Assembly: GCA_021781695.1 (NCBI GenBank)
Contig: JAJXWG010000123.1
Location: 1 to 5,553 of the forward strand
DNA from: Pseudomonadota bacterium
Lineage (GTDB): Bacteria > Pseudomonadota > Gammaproteobacteria > Burkholderiales > Gallionellaceae
Reading direction: 5' to 3'
DNA length: 5,553 nt
Shown: in pieces, positions 1 through 4,612 of the stretch
Layout: every line of letters starts with the position of its first letter
Position numbering within the stretch: the first letter of the stretch is position 1
Position numbers and translations under genes: made by a program
The notes under the pieces: model-generated
Told to the model about the DNA's origin: nothing
Seen by the model: the letters and a program-made list of their open reading frames with translations, nothing else
The model's database searches: none

Positions 1-649
1 CATTGCCGCTGGATTTGACAAGCCTGGCGTTCAGCACCGAGCCGCCCGGCAAGAGCGTCACCATAAACTCCGCTTGCGCATCAGGCGCAACGTTAGGCGG
101 CATCACGATATTGCGGCGTATCTTGCTAGCAATTTTAGCGGTGTATTCGTCCACTATTTTGCCTGTTGCCGCCTCCTGCTCCGTCTGCGCATTCGACCGA
201 GAGGGAGAGGAGCGGCCGGGTTGCGCGTTTTCCCAGAGCTGCGCCTCCTCCTTGGCAGAGAGCTTCTTCACCTGCCTGGATTCAGGTTTGGCCCTGGACT
301 TTGGCTCGGACTTGGATTCGGGCTTGGGCTTGACCTCAGGCTTCGGCTTGACGGCTTCAGGCTTCGGCTTCTTTTCAGGGAGCGCAATGTCCGGCTTGAC
401 CCTCTCCTGCGCTGGCTCGGGTGGCGTTTCTACCGGCTTCACGACAGGACGAGGTGGAGGAGGGGGAGCTGAGCCAAGTTTGGCTGTAGGCAGATTCTGC
501 CACAGTTCCACGCTCATCGCGGACTGCGCCTGCGGCCTGGTCTGCCATGCAAGGCCAAAATACAGAAAAGAAAAAAATGCCACATGCACAAGCACCGCCA
601 GTATGCCTGCCGGCAGCTTGTAGGGCTCATGATAGACTGCCGTATTCAT
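1..649 (-). CDS. tolA: TolA, Tol-Pal system periplasm-spanning protein (partial, C-terminus beyond left edge)
   Basis: TolA links the inner-membrane TolQR motor to TolB/Pal at the outer membrane and uses the proton motive force to support envelope constriction at division. The visible 216 codons read from the ATG at 649 and run off the window at base 1. A short cytoplasmic N-terminus is followed by one membrane segment (about residues 13-33) with His22, matching the functionally important His of the TolA/TonB signal-anchor motif; the partner Ser at position 18 is Ala here. Residues 62-125 form a Pro/Lys-rich linker with a PPPPP run and KPKPE-type repeats, and a charged stretch follows. From about residue 165 the TolA/TonB-like C-terminal domain begins (YTAKIASKIRRN, then VTLLPGGSVLNARLVKSSGN), so only the end of that domain is missing. 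The start codon overlaps the tolR stop (ATGA). The ribosome-binding site is weak, which suggests translational coupling. The linker is shorter and more TonB-like than the Ala-rich helix of E. coli TolA. Confidence 0.93.
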   Translation of the reverse strand, partial: MNTAVYHEPYKLPAGILAVLVHVAFFSFLYFGLAWQTRPQAQSAMSVELWQNLPTAKLGSAPPPPPRPVVKPVETPPEPAQERVKPDIALPEKKPKPEAVKPKPEVKPKPESKSEPKSRAKPESRQVKKLSAKEEAQLWENAQPGRSSPSRSNAQTEQEAATGKIVDEYTAKIASKIRRNIVMPPNVAPDAQAEFMVTLLPGGSVLNARLVKSSGN

Positions 650-1068
650 TTCTTGGCTTGTGTCAGCAGGCCCACTTTTTTGATGTGCTGCTGCTGAAGC
701 ACGTCCATCACGTTGATGACTTCCTCGTAGCGCACGTTCCTGTCGGCGGAAATCACCACGGCCTGATCGGTCTGCATGTCCTGCCTGGCCTTCAGAATGG
801 AAACCAGCTCATCTCTGGATACGGCAGCTTCCACATCGCCCTTTGCATGATCGCGCAAGGACAGCGAGCCGTCTTTTTTGATGATGACTTCCAGCGGTGC
901 AGGGGAGGGCACGGACGATTTGCCCACCTGCGGCAGATCGATCTGTCCCGGATTCATCATCGGGGCGGCCACCATGAAGATCACCAGCAGCACCAGCATC
1001 ACGTCGATGTAAGGCACGACGTTGATGTCGTTCATCAGGCGGTTCTTTTTGCGCAGCGACGATCTCAT
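646..1068 (-). CDS. tolR: TolR, Tol-Pal proton-channel subunit (ExbD/TolR family)
   Basis: TolR forms the proton-conducting stator with TolQ and couples the proton motive force to TolA. The protein is 140 aa, the usual length for the family. A basic cytoplasmic N-terminus (RSSLRKKNR) is followed by one membrane segment, about residues 17-37. The conserved motif NVVPYIDVMLVLLVIFMV carries Asp22, the counterpart of the proton-relaying Asp23 of E. coli. Residues 39-140 are the periplasmic ExbD/TolR domain, which includes the typical VVISADRNVRYEEVINVMD segment. The stop overlaps the tolA start by ATGA. The start at 1068 follows the family N-terminus and has a GAGAGG five bases upstream. Unusually, it is separated from tolQ by a 144-bp palindromic element; the direct repeats flanking that element imply that tolQ and tolR once overlapped by ATGA. 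The coding sequence itself looks intact. Confidence 0.96.
   Translation of the reverse strand: MRSSLRKKNRLMNDINVVPYIDVMLVLLVIFMVAAPMMNPGQIDLPQVGKSSVPSPAPLEVIIKKDGSLSLRDHAKGDVEAAVSRDELVSILKARQDMQTDQAVVISADRNVRYEEVINVMDVLQQQHIKKVGLLTQAKK
1064..1068. repeat. Target-site duplication, tolR-side copy (CTCAT)
   Basis: CTCAT here matches the copy at 1213-1217 and directly abuts the terminal inverted repeat of the 144-bp element. On the coding strand it reads ATGAG and contains the tolR start codon. Confidence 0.7.
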
Positions 1069-1212
1069 AAATGCCTCTCAAAACCGTAACGAGCGGGGTG
1101 ACTGGCAAGGCGCAAGACGCGCAGCGATCGAGACATACCATATCGGTAGGCGACAGAGCGAGCAACATGCAACGAAGCCAGTCGCCCGCACAGCAGGTTT
1201 TCAGAGGTATTT
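1069..1212. mobile_element. MITE-like 144-bp palindromic element inserted between tolQ and tolR
   Basis: The ends are inverted repeats: AAATGCCTCTCAAAACC at 1069-1085, and at 1196-1212 the complement of AAATACCTCTGAAAACC, matching at 15 of 17 positions. Inside, GCGGGGTGACTGGC (1093-1106) pairs with GCCAGTCGCCCGC (1177-1189) with a one-base offset, and the centre holds TACC (1136-1139) facing GGTA (1145-1148). The whole is therefore a long imperfect palindrome centred near 1141. It is flanked by perfect 5-bp direct repeats CTCAT (1064-1068 and 1213-1217), as expected of a target-site duplication. It encodes no transposase, so it would be a non-autonomous element mobilised in trans. Deleting it with one repeat copy rebuilds the tolQ/tolR ATGA junction exactly. 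The family and the mobilising transposase are not recognised. The alternative, a static palindromic repeat of REP/ERIC type, explains the direct repeats and the clean excision less well. Confidence 0.8.
1074..1079 (-). promoter_or_regulatory. Shine-Dalgarno for tolR supplied by the element's terminal repeat
   Basis: On the coding strand GAGAGG lies five bases (CATTT) before the tolR ATG. It falls wholly inside the terminal inverted repeat of the 144-bp element. In the reconstructed pre-insertion junction the tolQ end (CAGCGCCAGCC before ATG) offers no comparable purine-rich site. The insertion may therefore have given tolR its own ribosome-binding site. Confidence 0.5.
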
Positions 1213-1217
1213 CTCAT
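1213..1217. repeat. Target-site duplication, tolQ-side copy (CTCAT)
   Basis: This is an identical copy of 1064-1068 on the other side of the 144-bp element. On the coding strand it reads ATGAG and carries most of the tolQ TGA stop (1214-1216), plus an ATG at 1217-1215 that corresponds to the inferred original tolR start. Confidence 0.7.
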
Positions 1218-1891
1218 GGCTGGCGCTGCAACACATTGGAGAACTCTTCGGTGAAGCTCTCGAAGCGCGTCGAAAGCCTGTCGATCGCATGCGCATAGCG
1301 ATTGTAGGCCACCACCGCCGGTATCGCCGCAAACAGGCCCATCGCGGTTGCGACCAGCGCCTCGGCTATGCCGGGCGCGACATGGGCCAGGGTTGCCTGG
1401 CCCACGTTTGCAAGACCACGGAAAGCGTTCATGATGCCCCATACCGTGCCGAAAAGTCCGACATAGGGACTCACCGAACCCACCGATGCCAGAAACGCCA
1501 GATGCGCTTCCAGCCTGTCCATCTCGCGCTGGTAGGTCGCGCGCATCGCGCGGCGCGTGCCTTCCATCACCGCACTGCTGTCAACGCCATGCTGTTTCTT
1601 GAGCTTCACGAATTCGACAAACCCTGCGGCAAAGATGCGTTCCAGCGCACCCTGGTCCGATCTCGAAGGATTATTGACCGCGCGGTAAACGTCATTGAGA
1701 TTCGGATTGCGCCAGAAGGACTCTTCGAATTCGCGCGTCAGTTTCGTCTCACGGCGTATCGCAAAAAGTTTCAGAAAGATATACCACCACGACATCATCG
1801 ACACCAGAAGCAGGAGCCCCAGCACCAGTTGCACCAGCACGCTGGCCGTGCTGATCAGATGAAAAAACGACAAATCCTGTGTGACTTCCAT
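1214..1891 (-). CDS. tolQ: TolQ, Tol-Pal proton-channel subunit (ExbB/TolQ/MotA family)
   Basis: TolQ forms the inner-membrane ring around the TolR helices and harvests the proton motive force for TolA. The product is 225 aa (E. coli 230). Three membrane segments are visible: about residues 14-38, 131-153 and 174-197, with the large cytoplasmic loop between the first two. The family signature SPYVGLFGTVWGIMNAF (141-157) and the segment VAPGIAEALVATAMGLFAAIP (171-191) are present. Thr149 and Thr182 correspond to the pore-lining threonines 145 and 178 of E. coli. The start at 1891 was chosen because it gives the family N-terminus and has AAAGG six bases upstream. A frame-open ATG at 1990 would add 33 residues that lie inside ybgC and look unrelated to the family. 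ybgC ends 17 bp upstream. The gene is intact to its TGA, immediately beyond which lies the inserted palindromic element. Confidence 0.96.
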   Translation of the reverse strand: MEVTQDLSFFHLISTASVLVQLVLGLLLLVSMMSWWYIFLKLFAIRRETKLTREFEESFWRNPNLNDVYRAVNNPSRSDQGALERIFAAGFVEFVKLKKQHGVDSSAVMEGTRRAMRATYQREMDRLEAHLAFLASVGSVSPYVGLFGTVWGIMNAFRGLANVGQATLAHVAPGIAEALVATAMGLFAAIPAVVAYNRYAHAIDRLSTRFESFTEEFSNVLQRQP

Positions 1892-1908
1892 TAGCAACCT
1901 TTCGTAAA

Positions 1909-2322
1909 TTATATCCTGGCCCGGTGCAGCATCGTTGAGCGCAGCGCCTCCGGCACTGCGACCGGCTTGAAGGCATCCTTTGAGACGCACACCAGATGCA
2001 CTTCCCCTGTCGTCAGCAATTCTTCTTCGCGCCTGACCGTTTGCAGCAGCGTCAATCGCGAGCGCCCGATGTCCGCAACTTCTGCGGTCACTTCAAGCAT
2101 GTCGTCGAGCAGCGCGGGCCTTAAGTAATCCAGCTTCAGCGAGCGCACCACGAACATCACGCCGAATTCGCGCAGCAGGTCTGCGTTGCTGTAACCGTGC
2201 GCGCGCAGCCACTCAGTCCGCGCGCGCTCCATAAAGTTCACATAGCTTGCATGATAAACCACGCCACCTGCGTCCGTATCCTGGAAATACACGCGGATTG
2301 GCCAGCTGAAAAGTTCATTCAT
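1909..2322 (-). CDS. ybgC: YbgC, Tol-Pal-associated acyl-CoA thioesterase (hotdog fold)
   Basis: YbgC is a cytoplasmic 4HBT-family thioesterase that hydrolyses acyl-CoA thioesters. Its link to Tol-Pal rests on conserved gene order and reported association with phospholipid-synthesis enzymes; its physiological substrate is not settled. The product is 137 aa, the typical length. The diagnostic N-terminal motif VYFQDTDAGGVVYHASYVNF spans residues 11-30, with Asp17 at the position of catalytic Asp18 in E. coli and His24 in the conserved Y-H pair. The ERARTEWLR segment follows at 32-40. The start overlaps the 3' end of ruvB by 8 bp (the ruvB codons GAT GAA TGA contain ATGAATGA) and has GGGGA eight bases upstream. 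It ends with TAA 17 bp before tolQ. It thus bridges the recombination genes and the Tol genes. Confidence 0.95.
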   Translation of the reverse strand: MNELFSWPIRVYFQDTDAGGVVYHASYVNFMERARTEWLRAHGYSNADLLREFGVMFVVRSLKLDYLRPALLDDMLEVTAEVADIGRSRLTLLQTVRREEELLTTGEVHLVCVSKDAFKPVAVPEALRSTMLHRARI

Positions 2323-3370
2323 CGAGCAAATCCCCGCTGCCCAGATGGCTCGCCACGGTCAGACCAAAATGCAGGTACGCATTCGCGGTCACTGTCCTGC
2401 CGCGCGGCGTGCGCTGCAGATAACCCTGCTGGATGAGATAAGGCTCGATCACATCTTCTATGGTGTCGCGCTCCTCGCCTATCGCAGAAGCCAGGTTGTC
2501 CACACCCACCGGACCGCCTGAAAATTTTTCGATGATGGTCAAAAGCAGCTTCCTGTCCATCAGGTCGAGGCCTTCCTTGTCCACATCCAGCATCGTGAGC
2601 GCCGCATCCGCAACTGTTCGTGTCGCATCCCCTTTTGCCTTCACATCGGCGTAATCGCGCACCCGGCGCAAAAGACGGTTAGCGATACGCGGCGTGCCGC
2701 GTGAACGTTTTGCTATTTCCATTGCGCCGTCATGCGACAGATTCATTTCAAGCAACTTTGAAGAGCGCATCACGATGCGCTGCAATTCTCCGGGCGTATA
2801 GAATTCAAGGCGGGACACGATGCCGAATCGGTCTCGCAGCGGATTGGTCAGCATGCCCGCTCTTGTGGTCGCGCCCACCAGCGTGAAAGGCGGCAGGTCC
2901 AGCTTCACCGAACGCGCGGCAGGCCCTTCTCCTATCATGATGTCGATCTGATAGTCCTCAAGCGCGGGATAGAGTATCTCTTCGACCACTGGGGACAGGC
3001 GATGGATTTCGTCGATGAACAGCACGTCGTTCGGTTCAAGATTGGTAAGCAACGCGGCAAGATCTCCGGCCCTTTCCAGCACTGGGCCCGAGGTGTGACG
3101 CAGGTTCACGCCCATCTCGCGCGCGATGATCTGTGCCAGCGTGGTCTTGCCAAGACCGGGCGGACCGAACAGCAGCACATGATCGAGCGGCTCATGGCGC
3201 TGCTTTGCTGCCTGTATGAAGATTTCCAGCTGTTCGCGTATTTTTTCCTGGCCGACATATTCTTCAAGCTGTTTGGGGCGCAGCGCGCGCTCCAGCGCCT
3301 CCTCCTGGCGGGATGCAACGGCAGGCGCGGTCAGTCGGGGTTCGGCAGTGAGGTTGTCGCTGTGTATCAT
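2315..3370 (-). CDS. ruvB: RuvB, Holliday-junction branch-migration ATPase
   Basis: RuvB is the hexameric AAA+ motor that, loaded by RuvA, drives branch migration of Holliday junctions in recombinational repair. The 351-aa length fits the family (E. coli 336) with a slightly longer variable N-terminus. Visible motifs in order are Walker A GPPGLGKT (69-76), Walker B LFIDEIH (117-123), sensor 1 GATTRAG (166-172), the arginine-finger region LRDRFG (178-183) and sensor 2 RGTPRIANR (224-232). A C-terminal winged-helix DNA-binding domain includes TPRGR (321-325). The ATG at 3370 overlaps the ruvA TGA by ATGA with AAGG just upstream, so translational coupling to ruvA is likely. The 3' end overlaps ybgC by 8 bp. 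All key residues appear present. Confidence 0.98.
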   Translation of the reverse strand: MIHSDNLTAEPRLTAPAVASRQEEALERALRPKQLEEYVGQEKIREQLEIFIQAAKQRHEPLDHVLLFGPPGLGKTTLAQIIAREMGVNLRHTSGPVLERAGDLAALLTNLEPNDVLFIDEIHRLSPVVEEILYPALEDYQIDIMIGEGPAARSVKLDLPPFTLVGATTRAGMLTNPLRDRFGIVSRLEFYTPGELQRIVMRSSKLLEMNLSHDGAMEIAKRSRGTPRIANRLLRRVRDYADVKAKGDATRTVADAALTMLDVDKEGLDLMDRKLLLTIIEKFSGGPVGVDNLASAIGEERDTIEDVIEPYLIQQGYLQRTPRGRTVTANAYLHFGLTVASHLGSGDLLDE

Positions 3371-3951
3371 GCCTTGGATAATAACTTGAGCGACTGCCTT
3401 ATGCCATCCGAAACGCCAACTTCTTTGGGTAACTGTTTGGCAGCCCAGTCGGCTTCCTTCTCGTTATAACCAAGCGCCTGCAACGCGTTGATGATGTCGT
3501 TTCCGGCAGGACTGCCTGTCATACCCTGAGTCGCAGAAGTCGTACCCGTTGCCGCAAACTTGCCCTGCAACTCCAGCAGCAGGCGCTCGGCCGTCTTCTT
3601 GCCCACACCGGGAATTTTTACCAGCCTGCCTGCTTCCTTGTTCGCGACCGCGTCGGCAAGATCGTTCAGACTCAAGCCCGACAGCACCGAGAGTGCAAGC
3701 TTCGGGCCCACACCGCTGATCTTCAGCAGCTGACGGAATGCGATGCGCTCGTCGTTGGTACCGAAACCGTAGAGCAGATGCGCATCCTCGCGCACGATCA
3801 GCTGCGTGTGCAGAACGACTTTTTCATGAAGTGCCGGCAGGTTATAGAAGGTGCTCATCGGCACGTCGATTTCATATCCCACGCCCAGCACGTCCAGCAG
3901 GATCTGGGGTGGATTTTTTTCCAGCAATATTCCGGTTAAGCGACCGATCAT
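3367..3951 (-). CDS. ruvA: RuvA, Holliday-junction-binding subunit
   Basis: RuvA tetramers bind the four-way junction in an open square form and load RuvB rings. The protein is 194 aa (E. coli 203). Domain I (about 1-64) is the OB-fold beginning MIGRLTG, with the acidic-pin residues Glu55 and Asp56 in VREDAHLLYGF. Domain II has the two helix-hairpin-helix motifs ISGVGPKLA (78-86) and IPGVGKKTA (113-121). A flexible Ser/Thr/Gly-rich linker (about 133-149) leads to the RuvB-contacting domain III (about 150-194). The ATG at 3951 has GAGGA eight bases upstream. It overlaps ruvB by ATGA. The 45-bp gap to ruvC contains a GC-rich hairpin repeat. Confidence 0.97.
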   Translation of the reverse strand: MIGRLTGILLEKNPPQILLDVLGVGYEIDVPMSTFYNLPALHEKVVLHTQLIVREDAHLLYGFGTNDERIAFRQLLKISGVGPKLALSVLSGLSLNDLADAVANKEAGRLVKIPGVGKKTAERLLLELQGKFAATGTTSATQGMTGSPAGNDIINALQALGYNEKEADWAAKQLPKEVGVSDGIRQSLKLLSKA

Positions 3952-3976
3952 TTAAACATTCCTCTATCGTTACTGG

Positions 3977-3996
3977 ATTCCCGCCTGCGCGGGAAC
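3977..3996. repeat. GC-rich inverted repeat in ruvC-ruvA gap (ATTCCC-N8-GGGAAC)
   Basis: TTCCCGC (3978-3984) and GCGGGAA (3989-3995) make a perfect 7-bp stem around a CTGC loop. The hairpin abuts the ruvC stop codon (3997-3999). The layout ATTCCC-N8-GGGAA matches, except for the last base, the pattern of the Neisseria dRS3 repeat and of the 'GGATTCCCGCCTGCGCGGGAAT' sequences often dispersed between genes in Proteobacteria. No U-rich tract follows on the coding strand (TCCAGTAACG), so it does not look like an intrinsic terminator. It might shape mRNA stability between ruvC and ruvA. Confidence 0.65.
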
Positions 3997-4518
3997 TCAG
4001 ACCAGTCTCCCGCCGCGAACCCGGAATCCTTTGGTTGCCAACGCACCCAGTCCCTGCCCGCCATGTGCATGACAGATTGCGCAGGCCAGCGCATCCGCCG
4101 CATCAGGACTCGGTGTGCCGGACAGCTTCAGCAGACGCTGCACCATCAGCTGCACCTGCTCCTTTTCGGCATGCCCGTTGCCGACCACAGACTGCTTGAC
4201 CTGCAACGCGGTGTATTCTCCCACCGAAAGATCGGCCAGCACCGCAGCGCAGATCGCAGCGCCCCGCGCCTGCCCGAGCAACAAGGTAGATTGGGGATTG
4301 ACATTGACGAACACCTTTTCCACCGCCACCTGATCGGGCTTGTGTTGAGCAATCACCACGCCCAGCGAATCGAGGATGACCTTCAGCCGTCCGGGCAGCG
4401 ATTCATCCGATAGCGTCCTGATGCAGCCGCTGGCGACATAGCTTAACTGCTGACCGTCCTGATCTATGATGCCAAAGCCTGTGCTGCGAAGACCGGGATC
4501 AATTCCCAGGATTCTCAT
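3997..4518 (-). CDS. ruvC: RuvC, Holliday-junction resolvase
   Basis: RuvC is a dimeric, Mg2+-dependent endonuclease that cuts Holliday junctions symmetrically, acting with RuvAB. The protein is 173 aa, the same length as the E. coli enzyme. It has an RNase H-like fold with the four acidic catalytic residues in place: Asp7 (RILGIDPGLRSTG), Glu67 (VAVEKVF), and Asp139 and Asp142 (SPDAADALA). The NPQSTLLLGQARG helix (74-86) and the VKQSVVGNGHAEKEQV segment (107-122) are also typical. The ATG at 4518 gives the family N-terminus. The upstream region is a degenerate heptamer repeat with no strong Shine-Dalgarno (only TGGAT/CTGG on the coding strand), so initiation may be modest. yebC lies 94 bp upstream, an order seen widely in Proteobacteria. 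Confidence 0.97.
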   Translation of the reverse strand: MRILGIDPGLRSTGFGIIDQDGQQLSYVASGCIRTLSDESLPGRLKVILDSLGVVIAQHKPDQVAVEKVFVNVNPQSTLLLGQARGAAICAAVLADLSVGEYTALQVKQSVVGNGHAEKEQVQLMVQRLLKLSGTPSPDAADALACAICHAHGGQGLGALATKGFRVRGGRLV

Positions 4519-4521
4519 AAA

Positions 4522-4556
4522 CCAGGATCCAGGATTCTGAATTCAGGACTCAGTAA
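4522..4556. repeat. Degenerate heptanucleotide repeat upstream of ruvC
   Basis: On the plus strand the sequence divides into 7-mers: CCAGGAT, CCAGGAT, TCTGAAT, TCAGGAC, TCAGTAA. The first two are identical and the others share the CAGGA/TCAG core. The palindrome CTGAATTCAG (4537-4546) lies inside. It occupies the leader immediately before the ruvC start codon. Confidence 0.5.
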
Positions 4557-4575
4557 AAACCGCCGCACCGTTTTT
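4555..4575 (-). terminator. Weak A/T-stem hairpin after yebC, possible partial terminator
   Basis: AAAAAC (4555-4560) pairs with GTTTTT (4570-4575) around a 9-base GC-rich loop. On the yebC coding strand the hairpin ends in a run of five T residues. The stem is A/T-rich and short, so termination would be inefficient at best; it could be chance. Confidence 0.2.
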
Positions 4576-4580
4576 GGCTT

Positions 4581-4607
4581 GCATCCCGCATCCCGCATCC
4601 CGCATCC
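4581..4607. repeat. Tandem heptanucleotide repeat GCATCCC (about 3.9 copies)
   Basis: Three perfect tandem copies of GCATCCC (4581-4587, 4588-4594, 4595-4601) are followed by GCATCC (4602-4607). The array sits just after the yebC stop codon, in the 94-bp yebC-ruvC gap. A short perfect array of this kind could vary in copy number by slippage. It lies outside coding sequence, so a change would alter spacing rather than reading frame. Confidence 0.85.
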
Positions 4608-4612
4608 TGCCT

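Larger units (their letters stand above)
1065..1217 (-). other. 50-codon open frame spanning the element, overlapping tolQ stop and tolR start
   Basis: The ATG at 1217-1215 overlaps the tolQ TGA (ATGA). The frame stays open through the whole 144-bp element for 50 codons (it begins MRNTSENLL and ends YGFERHL). It stops at the TGA at 1067-1065, which overlaps the tolR ATG in another ATGA. No protein family is recognised and the sequence is simply a translation of the repeat, so a functional product is unlikely. Its possible interest is as a relay that lets terminating tolQ ribosomes reinitiate and pass on to tolR. Confidence 0.25.

Noticed and set aside
3..623. Plus-strand open frame of 206 codons opposite tolA
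   Set aside because: It is the antisense of the Pro/Lys-rich tolA sequence. The minus-strand reading gives an unmistakable TolA.
547..1089. His-rich plus-strand frame opposite tolR
   Set aside because: The histidine and aspartate runs come from reading ATG/GAT-rich tolR codons backwards; there is no start context.
1065..1442. 125-codon minus-strand frame running through the 3' half of tolQ and the element
   Set aside because: Most of it overlaps tolQ in another frame. Only its last 50 codons, from the ATG at 1217, are of interest, as a possible coupling relay.
1022..1894. Plus-strand open frame of 290 codons opposite tolQ and tolR
   Set aside because: It lies fully antisense to two well-recognised genes and the spacer, is rich in His/Arg/Gln as expected for a shadow frame of GC-rich DNA, and matches no family I know.
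1214..1990. TolQ start at 1990
   Set aside because: It would place 33 extra residues inside ybgC. The ATG at 1891 has a good AAAGG and yields the normal family N-terminus.
3977..3996. Intrinsic terminator after ruvC
   Set aside because: The stem is strong but no T-run follows on the coding strand, and ruvA continues 26 bp further on.
4581..4607. CRISPR-like array
   Set aside because: The units are 7 bp with no spacers between them, so this is a plain tandem repeat.
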